The notes beneath the pieces are model-generated. The model was not told the origin of the DNA, did not search any database, and saw only the letters and a list, made by a program, of their open reading frames with translations. From NCBI RefSeq assembly GCF_028368855.1, contig NZ_JAQNCY010000015.1, forward strand, positions 47,283-111,282: a stretch of 64,000 nt of DNA. Direction: 5' to 3'. Of this stretch, positions 25,293 through 34,386 are shown in pieces. Within the stretch, counting starts at the first letter, position 1, and every line of letters starts with the position of its first letter. The position numbers and the translations under genes were made by a program. This DNA comes from Leisingera sp. SS27 (GTDB lineage Bacteria; Pseudomonadota; Alphaproteobacteria; Rhodobacterales; Rhodobacteraceae).

Positions 25293-26096
25293 ATGACCCC
25301 CGAAGAGCATCTGAAAGCTGGTGATCCCAAGGCGGCGCTGGAGGCGCTGCAAGCCAAGATCCGTGCGGATGCGAGCAATCCGAAATTGCGGGTCTTTCTG
25401 TTTCAGCTCTTGTGCGTTCTGGGCGACTGGAACCGGGCGATTGCCCAGCTGAAGGCGGCGGCGGGGCTGGATGAAGGCGCCACCGTGATGGCGCAGGCCT
25501 ACCGCGAGGCGATCATCTGCGAAGTCTACCGCGAGAAGGTGTTTGCAGGTGAAAAATCGCCGCTGATCCTGGGCGAGCCGGAGGAATGGCTGGCGCATCT
25601 GATCGAGGCGCAGAAACTGCTGGCAACCGGCAATCCCAAGGAAGCGGCAGAGCTGCGCGCTAAGGCGTTTGATGCGGCACCTGCCAGCCCCGGTGAGGTG
25701 AACGGCAAGCGGTTCGAGTGGATCGCGGATGCCGACATGCGGCTGGGACCGGTGCTGGAAGCGGTGATCAACGGCAAATATTACTGGCTGCCGTTTTCCA
25801 AGATCGTCTCATTCGAAGCAGAAGAGCCGAGCGACCTGCGCGATGCGGTCTGGACTGCGGGCACGCTGACCCTGGCGGGCGGCGGTGAAGTAGCGGCGAT
25901 GATCCCGACCCGTTATCCCGGCAGCGAGAAGGCCGACGGGCTGTCGATGCTGGCGCGCGCCACCGTGTGGGAGGATGCCGGCGCGGAAACCTATACCGGT
26001 CTGGGCCAGCGGCTGCTGGCGATCGGCGATGAGGACATTGCCATCATGGACGTGCGTACACTCCGGATGGATGGGCACGGCGAAGAGAATGGCTGA
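25293..26096 (+). CDS. tagJ: T6SS accessory protein TagJ (ImpE)
   Basis: A 267-residue ImpE/TagJ-family protein. Residues 1-100 are TPR-like helices (LKAGDPKAALEALQAKIRADASNPKLRVFLFQLLCVLGDWNRA), then GKRFEWIADADMRLGPVLEAVINGKYYWLPFSKI and PTRYPGSE, the family core. TagJ binds the N-terminal helix of TssB in some systems and helps ClpV recycle the sheath. ATG 25293 is preferred to the in-frame TTG three codons earlier. It overlaps tssE by 8 bp. Confidence 0.9.
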   Translation: MTPEEHLKAGDPKAALEALQAKIRADASNPKLRVFLFQLLCVLGDWNRAIAQLKAAAGLDEGATVMAQAYREAIICEVYREKVFAGEKSPLILGEPEEWLAHLIEAQKLLATGNPKEAAELRAKAFDAAPASPGEVNGKRFEWIADADMRLGPVLEAVINGKYYWLPFSKIVSFEAEEPSDLRDAVWTAGTLTLAGGGEVAAMIPTRYPGSEKADGLSMLARATVWEDAGAETYTGLGQRLLAIGDEDIAIMDVRTLRMDGHGEENG

Positions 26097-26586
26097 CAAG
26101 ACACTGGCCGAGCGCCTGCAGCCCTCGCTGCTGGACCGGCTGACCGACAATGCGCCCGGCGATCAGAAGGAAACCCGCGAGAGCCGGGTGATTGATCTTG
26201 GGCGGCTGCGGGAAATCATCCAGCGCGATCTGTCGTGGCTGTTGAACACCCAGAATGTCGAAAGCCATTTCGATGCGGAGAGATACCCGGCGGTCTCGGC
26301 CTCGGTGCTGAACTACGGGCTGATTGAAGTGGCGGGGGAGGCCTCGACCACCGAGAAGGCAGAGGCGATCCGGCGCTCGATCAAGCAGGCGATCGCCACT
26401 TATGAGCCGCGGATCATCGAGGGCTCTGTGGATGTGCGGCTGCAGGATGGCACCGACGCGACCGAGATGACCGTGGGGCTGGAAATCCGCGCCGACATGT
26501 GGGCGCAGCCGATGCCGCTGGAGCTGTACCTGCGCAGCAAGGTCGATCTGACCACCGGCGAGGTGGAAATGGAAAGGGCCATGTGA
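26089..26586 (+). CDS. tssE: T6SS baseplate protein TssE
   Basis: A 165-residue protein related to phage gp25. Landmarks: LQPSLLDRLTDN near the N-terminus, LREIIQRDLSWLLNTQN, SVLNYGLIEVAG, and AIATYEPRI with the conserved EPR-like motif. TssE is part of the baseplate wedge. ATG 26089 lies inside the end of tagJ; the longer frame upstream overlaps tagJ and is not conserved. Confidence 0.95.
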   Translation: MADKTLAERLQPSLLDRLTDNAPGDQKETRESRVIDLGRLREIIQRDLSWLLNTQNVESHFDAERYPAVSASVLNYGLIEVAGEASTTEKAEAIRRSIKQAIATYEPRIIEGSVDVRLQDGTDATEMTVGLEIRADMWAQPMPLELYLRSKVDLTTGEVEMERAM

Positions 26587-28463
26587 TGGATACACGGCTG
26601 CTGACCCATTACGAGAACGAGCTGAACTATCTGCGCGACATGGGCGCGGAGTTTGCGGCTGCCTATCCCAAGATTGCCGCTCGGCTGGGCATGGAAGGGG
26701 TCGAGGTTCTTGACCCCTATGTGGAGCGCCTGCTGGAGGGCGCCGCGTTCCTGACCGCGCGGGTGCAGCTGGAGCTGGAGCTGCAGTATCCGAATTTCAC
26801 CTCCAACCTCCTGGAAATCATCTATCCGCATTACCTGGCGCCGACGCCGTCGATGATGATCGCGGCGTTTGAGCCGGATGTGGCGAACTCTGCCGTCAAA
26901 AGCGGCTATGTGCTGAAGCGCGGCTCAACCCTGCGGTCGCGGCTGACCGAGGGCGAGCAGACGCCCTGCGAATTCCGCACCGCCGCTGATCTGACCATGT
27001 GGCCGATCCAGATCACCGAGGCACAGTATATCGACGGCCGCGGCGAGCTGGTGGCGGCGGGGGTTGCCACGGGGTATGACGCGCGCGCGGGCATCCGGCT
27101 GCGGATCAAGCGCATTGACGGTGACCCGATCAGCAAGCTGGAGATGGACAAGCTGACGCTGTACCTGACCGGTGAGGCGGGCAACAGCTGGCCGCTGCTG
27201 GAACTCTTGTGCACACAGGTGCAAGGGATCGTGGCGCGCTCCACCGACCGCCGCGCCGACTGGCAGCTGCCGCTGCGCGAGGCCCGGGTGGCGCAAAAGG
27301 GGTTCAGCCCTGAGGAGGCGCTGCTGCCGCTGCCGCGCCGGGTCTATGACGGCTACCGGCTGCTGCAGGAGTATTTCGCGATGCCGGAGCGGTTCCGCTT
27401 TGTCGAACTGCAGGGGCTGCGCGAGGGGTTGCGGAAATCCGAAGGCAATGAGGTCGACCTCTATATCCTACTGCGAGAGGGGATGCCGGAGATTGCGCCG
27501 ATCGTGGTGCCGGAGGTGTTCAAGCTGAACGCGGTGCCGGCGGTGAACCTGTTCGAGAAGCGCTGCGACCGGGTGCGGATCGCGCCGATTGACACCGAGC
27601 ACCATGTGATCCCGAACCGGACTGCGGGCCTTGATTTCGAGATCTACGGATTGCAGAGCGTGGTGGGCATCAGCGGCGAGGGTGAGGACGACGTGGTGTT
27701 CCGCCCGTTCTACTCCGCCAATGATTTCACCGCTGCCGGCGAAAGCCATCCGGCCTATTACACTATCAAGCGGCGGATGCGGCAGCGTTCGGAGAAGGAA
27801 CGCCTGCGCGGGGTGCGCAGTTCTTATCTGGGATCGGAAGTGTTCCTGACACTGGTGGACCGGGCGCAGGCGCCCTATTCCGCAGGGCTGGAGCAGCTGG
27901 CGGTCAAGGCGCTGTGCACCAATCGCGACCTGCCGATGCTGCTGGCCACCGGCAATGACGATGTGTTCCAGCTGCCTGAGGGCGGCCCGGTCAAGAAGGT
28001 GACGCTGCCGGTGTCGCCAACACGGCCGCATCCTACCCTGGCGCAGGGGGATACCGCCTGGCGTCTGATTTCTCACCTCAGCCTGAACTATGTCTCGATC
28101 GCCGAAACCGGCAAGGGCCAGTCGGCGGAAGCGCTGCGGGAGCTGGTCGGGCTTTATGCGCCGCTGGGCGACCGGGTCACGGAGAAGCAGCTGGAGGGCA
28201 TCCTGTCGGTCGGCGCGCGCCCCATCGTGCGCCGGATGAGCGATGAAGTGCTGTCCACCGCGGTGCGGGGGCTGGAGATCACCCTGGGCTTTGACGAGAG
28301 CTTTTTCGAGGGCAGCAATATCTATGCGCTGGGAGCCGTGCTGGAACGGTTCTTCCGCGGCTATGCCAGCATCAACTCGTTCACGGAGACCGTCCTGAAA
28401 ACCGAAAAACGCGGGGAAATTGCCAGATGGCGACCGGAAAAGGGCCTCGGCCGGATGATCTGA
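26586..28463 (+). CDS. tssF: T6SS baseplate protein TssF
   Basis: A 625-residue TssF (VasA/ImpG). The N-terminus LLTHYENELNYLRDMGAEFAAAYPKIAARLGM matches the family signature almost exactly, followed by DPYVERLLEGAAFLTARVQLELE. The remainder contains RLISHLSLNYVSIAETGKG and the C-terminal GNIYALGAVLERFF-like stretch typical of it. ATG 26586 overlaps the tssE stop (ATGTGATG). With TssG, TssE and TssK it forms the wedge. Confidence 0.95.
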   Translation: MDTRLLTHYENELNYLRDMGAEFAAAYPKIAARLGMEGVEVLDPYVERLLEGAAFLTARVQLELELQYPNFTSNLLEIIYPHYLAPTPSMMIAAFEPDVANSAVKSGYVLKRGSTLRSRLTEGEQTPCEFRTAADLTMWPIQITEAQYIDGRGELVAAGVATGYDARAGIRLRIKRIDGDPISKLEMDKLTLYLTGEAGNSWPLLELLCTQVQGIVARSTDRRADWQLPLREARVAQKGFSPEEALLPLPRRVYDGYRLLQEYFAMPERFRFVELQGLREGLRKSEGNEVDLYILLREGMPEIAPIVVPEVFKLNAVPAVNLFEKRCDRVRIAPIDTEHHVIPNRTAGLDFEIYGLQSVVGISGEGEDDVVFRPFYSANDFTAAGESHPAYYTIKRRMRQRSEKERLRGVRSSYLGSEVFLTLVDRAQAPYSAGLEQLAVKALCTNRDLPMLLATGNDDVFQLPEGGPVKKVTLPVSPTRPHPTLAQGDTAWRLISHLSLNYVSIAETGKGQSAEALRELVGLYAPLGDRVTEKQLEGILSVGARPIVRRMSDEVLSTAVRGLEITLGFDESFFEGSNIYALGAVLERFFRGYASINSFTETVLKTEKRGEIARWRPEKGLGRMI

Positions 28464-29482
28464 GCCTGTATGGCCGGCTGGCCATCGACCCTGAAAAACA
28501 TCACGTTTTTCAGGCCCTGCGGGTATTGGAGGCGCATTTTGATGACGCCCCGCGCCTGGGCGAAAGCCGCCGCCCGCGGCAGGACCGGCTGCGTCTGGGG
28601 CAGGAGGCGGAACTGGCGTTCCCGCCTTCGACCATTGCTGCGTTCAAACCGGCCGAAGGGGACAAGCCGGCAGTTCTGACCAACCGCTTCTTCGGACTGT
28701 TCGGACCGCAGGGCCCGCTGCCGCTGCATCTGACCGAATACGCGCGCGACCGCAAACGCAACCACCGCGACCCGACGATGGTGGCCTTTGCCGATATGCT
28801 GACGCACCGGCTGATGAGCCTCTTGTACCGGGCCTGGACGCAAGGTTCGCCCGCGGTCAGCTTTGACCGGGCGGATGATCCGATGGCGCGCAAGGTGGCG
28901 TCGCTGATTGGCTACAACGGCTTCAAGTTCGCCAGCCGCGACGACATGCCGGATCTGGCCAAGCTGCATTTTGCAGGCCACCTGGCCAAGGGGGCCAAGA
29001 ACGCCGAGGGGCTGGTGTCGATCCTATCGGCGTTTTTCGAGGTGCCGGTCAGCTTGGAGGAATATGTCGGCAGCTGGCTGGAACTGGAGCCGGATGACCG
29101 CTGGCAGCTGGGTTACGGCGGGCTGGGGCAGACCACCAGCATCGGTGACAAGGTGTGGAGCCGGTCGGCCAAGTTCCGCATCCGCATCGGGCCGCTGAAG
29201 CTGGAAGATTATGAACGGCTGCTGCCGGGCGGCGCGGCCCTGGAACGGCTGCGTGCCATCGTGCGATCCTATGCCGGCGATGTGCTGGACTGGGACGTGA
29301 ACCTGATTTTGGCGGGCGACGAGGTGCCGCGGGCATCCTTGGGCGGCACCACGCGGCTGGGGCACACCAGCTGGGTGCGCTCGCGCCCGGATCCGGATGC
29401 GGACCAGCCGGATGTGAATGATTTGTACCTGTACCCGGGATTAGGCGCCGGGGCTGAGATGCCTGTAGAGGGAGGGATTTGA
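28427..29482 (+). CDS. tssG: T6SS baseplate protein TssG
   Basis: A 351-residue TssG (VasB/ImpH). N-terminal HHVFQALRVLEAHFDDAPRLGESRRPRQDRLRLGQEAELAFPP is partly given as landmarks; FGLFGPQGPLPLHLTEYARDR is the diagnostic motif, with LEEYVGSWLEL and LGQTTSIGDKVWSRSAKFRIRIGPL later. It overlaps tssF by 37 bp, so translation is coupled. TssG is the wedge component that binds TssF dimers. Confidence 0.95.
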   Translation: MATGKGPRPDDLSLYGRLAIDPEKHHVFQALRVLEAHFDDAPRLGESRRPRQDRLRLGQEAELAFPPSTIAAFKPAEGDKPAVLTNRFFGLFGPQGPLPLHLTEYARDRKRNHRDPTMVAFADMLTHRLMSLLYRAWTQGSPAVSFDRADDPMARKVASLIGYNGFKFASRDDMPDLAKLHFAGHLAKGAKNAEGLVSILSAFFEVPVSLEEYVGSWLELEPDDRWQLGYGGLGQTTSIGDKVWSRSAKFRIRIGPLKLEDYERLLPGGAALERLRAIVRSYAGDVLDWDVNLILAGDEVPRASLGGTTRLGHTSWVRSRPDPDADQPDVNDLYLYPGLGAGAEMPVEGGI

Positions 29483-29483
29483 G

Positions 29484-32207
29484 ATGACCGAGATCAGCCG
29501 CGTGGCGCTGTTTGGCAAATTGAACAAACTGGGATACCAGGCCGTCGAGAGCGCAACCGTGTTCTGCAAGATGCGCGGGAACCCTTATGTGGAACTGGTG
29601 CATTGGATGCATCAGCTGCTGGCGCAGCAGGACAGCGACATGCACCGGATCATCCAGCATTACGACCTGGACACCGGCAAGATTGCCAGCGAGCTGACCC
29701 GGGCGCTGGACATGCTGCCGCGCGGCGCCTCGACGATTTCCGACCTGTCGGACCATCTGATGGACGCGATGGAACGCGGCTGGGTCTGGGGCTCGCTGCT
29801 CTATTCCGCAGGTCAGGTGCGCAGCGGCCATCTGCTGCTGGGGATGCTGAAGACACCGGCGCTGCGCAACATTCTGACGAATATGTCGCCGGAGCTGGCG
29901 AAGATCGGTGCCGATGATCTGGCCGACAACTTCCACGAGGCCACCGATGGCTCGCCCGAGGAACGGATGGGGGCGCAGGACGGCTCCAACGTGACCGGCG
30001 GCGGCGCGGAACCGGGCGAAGCCTCCGGCTCAATGGCGCCGGGCGCGATGGGCAAGGGGGAGGCGCTGGAGCAGTTCTGCACCGACCTGACCGAACAGGC
30101 CCGCAACGGGGAGATTGACCCGATCGTGGGCCGGGACGAGGAGATCCGCCAGATCGTTGATATCCTGATGCGGCGGCGGCAGAACAACCCGATCCTGACC
30201 GGCGAGGCGGGCGTGGGTAAAACGGCTGTGGTCGAGGGCTTTGCGCTGCGGATCGCCCGCGGCGACGTGCCGCCGGCGCTGAAGGATGTGCGGCTCTTGG
30301 TGCTGGACGTGGGCCTGCTGCAAGCAGGTGCCAGTATGAAGGGCGAGTTTGAAAACCGCCTGCGCCAGGTGATCGACGAGGTTCAGGCAAGCCCGACGCC
30401 GATTGTGATGTTTGTCGATGAAACCCACACGCTGGTGGGCGCGGGCGGTGCGGCTGGCACCGGCGATGCCGCGAACCTCTTGAAACCTGCGCTGGCGCGC
30501 GGGACGCTCAGGACCATCGGCGCCACCACCTGGGCCGAGTACAAGAAATACATCGAGAAAGACCCGGCGCTGACCCGCCGCTTCCAGGTGGTCAAGGTTG
30601 AGGAACCGGGCATCCCGAAGGCGATCCTGATGATGCGCGGCATTGCCTCGATGCTGGAAAACCACCACCGGGTTCAGGTGCTGGACGAGGGGATCGAGGC
30701 GGCCGTCAGCCTGTCGGCGCGCTATATCCCGGCGCGGCAGCTGCCGGACAAGTCCGTCAGCCTGCTGGATACGGCCTGTGCGCGGGTGGCGGTAAGCCAG
30801 CACGCGGTTCCCGCCGAGGTCGACGACAGCCAGCGCCGGATCGAGGCGCTGACCACCGAGCTTGAGATCATCGGTCGCGACGAGACCGCAGGCTATGAGG
30901 TTGCCGACCGGCGCGAGGCGGTGGAAGCCGCCAAGGCTGCAGAGGAGGAACGGCTGGCCGGGCTGACCGAGCGCTGGGACAACGAAAAGGCGGTGGTTGA
31001 GGGCATTCTGGAACTGCGCGCCAAGCTGCGGGAGGGCGCCGCGCCAGTGGACGCCCCGGCGGATGCTGGGGAAGACGGCGCGGAGGGCGCTGCCGGTAGC
31101 CCGCTGTCGGATGAAGAACGCGCCAAGCTGATGCAGGAGCTGAAGGACAAGAACGCGGAGCTGGAAGCGCTGCAGGGCGACTCTGCGCTGATCCTTCCGA
31201 TTGTCGACCATCAGGCGGTGGCCTCGGTCGTGGGGGACTGGACCGGCATCCCGGTGGGCCGCATGGTCAAGGATGAGATCGAGACCATCCTGAACCTGGA
31301 AGAGCGGCTGTCGCAGCGGGTGATCGGCCAGGATCACGCGATGAAGATGATCGCCAAGCGCATCCAGACCAGCCGCGCCGGGCTGGACAATCCGAACAAG
31401 CCGATCGGGGTGTTCATGCTGGCCGGCACCTCCGGCGTCGGTAAGACCGAAACCGCGCTGGCGCTGGCTGAGGTGCTGTATGGCGGGGAACAGAACGTCA
31501 TCACCATCAACATGTCGGAGTACCAGGAAGCCCATACCGTCAGCTCGCTGAAAGGCGCGCCTCCGGGCTACGTCGGCTATGGCGAGGGCGGGGTGCTGAC
31601 CGAAGCGGTGCGCCGCAAGCCTTATTCCGTGGTGCTGCTGGATGAGGTCGAGAAGGCGCATCCGGATGTGCATGAGATCTTTTTCCAGGTGTTCGACAAG
31701 GGCGTGATGGAAGACGGCGAGGGCCGCATCATCGACTTCAAGAACACGCTGATCCTGCTGACCTCCAATGTCGGCACCGAGACGATCATGGACCTGTGTT
31801 CCGACCCGGAACTGATGCCGGACCCGGAGGGCATGGCAAAGGCGATCCGCGATCCGCTCTTGAAGGTGTTCCCGCCGGCGCTCTTGGGGCGTCTGGTGGC
31901 AATTCCCTATTACCCGCTCAGCCCGGAGATGATCGGCGAGATCACCAAGCTGCAGCTGGGCCGCATCCAGAAACGGGTGCAGGAGGCGCATGGGGTGCCG
32001 TTCGAATACACCGATGCCGTGGTCGAGGAGATCGTCAACCGCTGCCAGGAGCTGGACAGCGGCGGGCGGATGATCGACGCGATTGTCACCAACACCATGC
32101 TGCCGGAGATTTCCAACGAGTTCCTGCGCCGCCTGATGGAGGGTGCGGACGTCGAGAAGGTCGCCATTGGCGTCAAGGACGGAGAATTCACCTACGCGTT
32201 TGACTGA
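29484..32207 (+). CDS. clpV: ClpV (TssH), T6SS sheath-recycling AAA+ ATPase
   Basis: A 907-residue ClpB-type disaggregase. The N-terminal domain (about 1-150) is of the ClpV type. The first AAA+ module carries Walker [10 protein letters not shown] near residue 243, followed by a long helical M-region; the second carries GTSGVGKTE near 650 and ends in a ClpB-like C-terminal domain. ClpV pulls contracted TssB/TssC apart for reuse. The gene starts 1 bp after tssG ends. An alanine/aspartate-rich stretch inside the M-region (around 520-550) is longer than usual. Confidence 0.95.
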   Translation: MTEISRVALFGKLNKLGYQAVESATVFCKMRGNPYVELVHWMHQLLAQQDSDMHRIIQHYDLDTGKIASELTRALDMLPRGASTISDLSDHLMDAMERGWVWGSLLYSAGQVRSGHLLLGMLKTPALRNILTNMSPELAKIGADDLADNFHEATDGSPEERMGAQDGSNVTGGGAEPGEASGSMAPGAMGKGEALEQFCTDLTEQARNGEIDPIVGRDEEIRQIVDILMRRRQNNPILTGEAGVGKTAVVEGFALRIARGDVPPALKDVRLLVLDVGLLQAGASMKGEFENRLRQVIDEVQASPTPIVMFVDETHTLVGAGGAAGTGDAANLLKPALARGTLRTIGATTWAEYKKYIEKDPALTRRFQVVKVEEPGIPKAILMMRGIASMLENHHRVQVLDEGIEAAVSLSARYIPARQLPDKSVSLLDTACARVAVSQHAVPAEVDDSQRRIEALTTELEIIGRDETAGYEVADRREAVEAAKAAEEERLAGLTERWDNEKAVVEGILELRAKLREGAAPVDAPADAGEDGAEGAAGSPLSDEERAKLMQELKDKNAELEALQGDSALILPIVDHQAVASVVGDWTGIPVGRMVKDEIETILNLEERLSQRVIGQDHAMKMIAKRIQTSRAGLDNPNKPIGVFMLAGTSGVGKTETALALAEVLYGGEQNVITINMSEYQEAHTVSSLKGAPPGYVGYGEGGVLTEAVRRKPYSVVLLDEVEKAHPDVHEIFFQVFDKGVMEDGEGRIIDFKNTLILLTSNVGTETIMDLCSDPELMPDPEGMAKAIRDPLLKVFPPALLGRLVAIPYYPLSPEMIGEITKLQLGRIQKRVQEAHGVPFEYTDAVVEEIVNRCQELDSGGRMIDAIVTNTMLPEISNEFLRRLMEGADVEKVAIGVKDGEFTYAFD

Positions 32208-32239
32208 TTGAATGCAGAAGCAGCCAGGAGGAAATTGAC

Positions 32240-33448
32240 ATGGCCACACAGTACAAGACGATTTTCCTGGGTTCTGGCGGCGGCGAGAACGTTGCCAGTG
32301 CCGACATTGCCAAAATGGCGATGGCAATCGGAAAGTATCTGAAGGACAAGGGCATGCAGGCCCAGGGCATCAAGCTGCCCGGGTTGAAAAAGGCGCAGGC
32401 CCTGGTTGCCAAATGCGCCAAGGTTCAGCAGGTCGCGCAAAATTCCTCTCAGGTGAAGGATCTGGGCTTTACCCCGGAGCTGAGTGTGGTTGGCGGCATT
32501 GACACGTCCGGGCACCTGTCGATCTGCATCACCGGAATGCTGCCGCCGCCGAAGGAAGGCAAACCGCCTGTCAATTTCGACAAGACTGAGGTGATCCGCA
32601 AGGACTGGAACAAGCTTGAGGCGGAACTGGCGGATGAAACCAATGTTGTGGTGAACCTGACGAAGAAGAACATCTCGATCATCGAAGAGGCGCTGGACAA
32701 ACTGGTGGCCAAACATGACGGCGATCTGAAGAAGGTCCGCAAGGACAAGGTCTACGGAGTGCTGCTGGAGAAGTTCAAGGGCGGCGATAAGGTGATCAAC
32801 AGGGCTGCCGAGAAGCAGGCTGCGAAGTACAAGACCAAGACCGTGAACACGGACGAGGCGGACTTTGGCGAGCTGACGACCGGCACGGTGGCGCTGTGCG
32901 CCCATGGCTCGCGCGAGAAGATCAATGGCATCTGGCTGGGCACCAAGCTGGGCAAGAAGTCGCCCGATCAGATCGTCGATCTTCTGACCGGCAACAAGGA
33001 CAAGAAGAAGAACCTGTCGAAGAGTTTCAAGGGAACGGTGCTGCTGTCGGGCTGCTTCACCGCGGCGGGCGGCATTGCTCCGCCGGGTGACAAGTACGAC
33101 TACGACACCTATGCCGGCAAGGTTTGGCGGCTGCTGAAGGCCAAGGGCATCAACTGCAAGGTTGTCGGCCAGCCGGGGACGGCCTCGACCAATGAAGACG
33201 GCTCCAAGAACTCTGTGATGCCGACCAAGCAGGACGAGAAGGACGCCTACAAGGCTGAGATCAAGGCCCTGGAGAAAGAACTTCAAAAACTTGAGAAAAA
33301 GCTGAAGTCCGGCGACAAGGCGACCAAGAAATCGGCGACCAAAAAGGCGCAGACGCTGTACAGCAAGATCAAGGACGCCAGGAACAAGTCTGCCCTGACC
33401 TGGATGAAAGACTTGCAAGTCAACTACGGGCTGGACCCGCTGCGCTAG
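32240..33448 (+). CDS. Caspase/C80-protease-like protein of unknown function in the T6SS operon
   Basis: A 402-residue protein. The C-terminal half contains a His/Cys pair in the arrangement of clan CD proteases: VALCAHGS (His222), a substrate-region loop GIWLGTKLGKKSPDQIVDLL, and TVLLSGCFTAAGG (Cys272). This recalls C80 (RTX-toxin autoprocessing) and CHAT/caspase folds but I cannot place it in a named family. A strongly basic coiled coil covers about 330-380 and the N-terminal 200 residues are unrecognised. No signal peptide. It starts 32 bp after clpV and is followed by a sodium channel gene, so it is probably co-transcribed. A T6SS effector, a processing enzyme, or a sheath-linked factor are all possible. 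Confidence 0.7.
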   Translation: MATQYKTIFLGSGGGENVASADIAKMAMAIGKYLKDKGMQAQGIKLPGLKKAQALVAKCAKVQQVAQNSSQVKDLGFTPELSVVGGIDTSGHLSICITGMLPPPKEGKPPVNFDKTEVIRKDWNKLEAELADETNVVVNLTKKNISIIEEALDKLVAKHDGDLKKVRKDKVYGVLLEKFKGGDKVINRAAEKQAAKYKTKTVNTDEADFGELTTGTVALCAHGSREKINGIWLGTKLGKKSPDQIVDLLTGNKDKKKNLSKSFKGTVLLSGCFTAAGGIAPPGDKYDYDTYAGKVWRLLKAKGINCKVVGQPGTASTNEDGSKNSVMPTKQDEKDAYKAEIKALEKELQKLEKKLKSGDKATKKSATKKAQTLYSKIKDARNKSALTWMKDLQVNYGLDPLR

Positions 33449-33477
33449 GGCCGTCGGCCCCCGGCGGCCGGAGCTGG

Positions 33478-33502
33478 GCCGGGCGCTTGTGCGGCGCCCG
33501 GC
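33478..33502 (+). other. Stable hairpin between the protease-like gene and the channel gene
   Basis: Stem gccgggcgc (33478-33486) with gcgcccggc (33494-33502). There is no run of T after it, so it is more likely an mRNA processing or attenuation element than a full terminator. Confidence 0.4.
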
Positions 33503-33531
33503 TGAATTGAAAGACCAGGTGGAGAGAAACA

Positions 33532-34386
33532 TTGGACAGCAGCGCGCAAACTGCCGTGACGCTTCGGGACAAGGCCCGCGAATTTGTTGAACGCAGGTCG
33601 GTGACCAATGCCATTCTGGGCATCATCATCTTCAACGCGATCACGCTGGGCCTTGGCACCTCGGCGGCAGTGCGGGCGCATGCGGGCGGGCTGCTGGATG
33701 TGATCGACACCGCCGTTCTGGCGGTCTTTGTGCTGGAGCTGGCGCTGAAGCTGTTTGCCTATGGTTTGCGGTTCTTCTCCTCAGCCTGGAACATATTCGA
33801 CCTGGTCGTGGTTTCCTTCGGGCTGTTCCCGGACAGCCAGGGCCTGTCGGCGCTGCGCGGCCTGCGGGTGGTGCGGGCGCTGCGGCTGCTGTCGGTCATT
33901 CCGCAGATGCGGGCCGTTGTGCAGGCGCTGCTGGATGCCTTGCCTGGCATGGGCGCGGTGATCGTTATGATCTCCATCGTGTTCTACGTCTTTGGCGTGA
34001 TGGCGACGATGATGTACGGGCAGGCATTCGATGAGTGGTTCGGCACGCTGGGCCGGTCGCTCTATTCGCTGTTCCAGATCATGACGCTGGAAAGCTGGTC
34101 GATGGGCATCGTGCGCCCGGTGATGGAGGAGTTTCCGTTCGCCTGGTCGTTCTTTGTGCCGTTCATCGTGATCACCGCGTTTTCGGTGCTGAACCTGTTC
34201 ATCGGCCTGCTGGTCAACACCATGCAGTCGGCGGTGGAGGCCGATGCGGAGGCGGAATTCGAGAAGCTGCGCGACCTGGTGAAGTCGGAGACCGACGTGG
34301 TCGATGCGCATGTGATGGAGCTTCATGCGGAGATCAAAAGCTTGCGGGCGGAGATTGCTCAGCTGAAAGGGCAGGGCAATGGCTGA
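33532..34386 (+). CDS. Bacterial voltage-gated sodium channel (NaChBac/NavAb type)
   Basis: A 284-residue six-helix channel subunit of the BacNaV family. The S4 voltage sensor has Arg at 109, 112, 115 and 118 (LRGLRVVRALR), the canonical every-third spacing. The pore filter is TLESWSM at 185-191, the same as in the NavAb channel. After S6 (FSVLNLFIGLLVNTMQSAVEAD) comes a C-terminal coiled coil (about 240-280) as in BacNaV tetramers. The start is TTG 33532 with ggtggagaga upstream; this gives the normal family N-terminus. The end overlaps the next start by 8 bp. It is not a known T6SS component, so its place in this operon is unexpected. Confidence 0.9.
   Translation: MDSSAQTAVTLRDKAREFVERRSVTNAILGIIIFNAITLGLGTSAAVRAHAGGLLDVIDTAVLAVFVLELALKLFAYGLRFFSSAWNIFDLVVVSFGLFPDSQGLSALRGLRVVRALRLLSVIPQMRAVVQALLDALPGMGAVIVMISIVFYVFGVMATMMYGQAFDEWFGTLGRSLYSLFQIMTLESWSMGIVRPVMEEFPFAWSFFVPFIVITAFSVLNLFIGLLVNTMQSAVEADAEAEFEKLRDLVKSETDVVDAHVMELHAEIKSLRAEIAQLKGQGNG

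Noticed and set aside
30030..32327. Minus-strand frame of 765 codons opposite clpV
   Set aside because: High-GC antisense shadow of a clearly conserved AAA+ gene; composition rich in Arg, His and Gln as usual for shadows.
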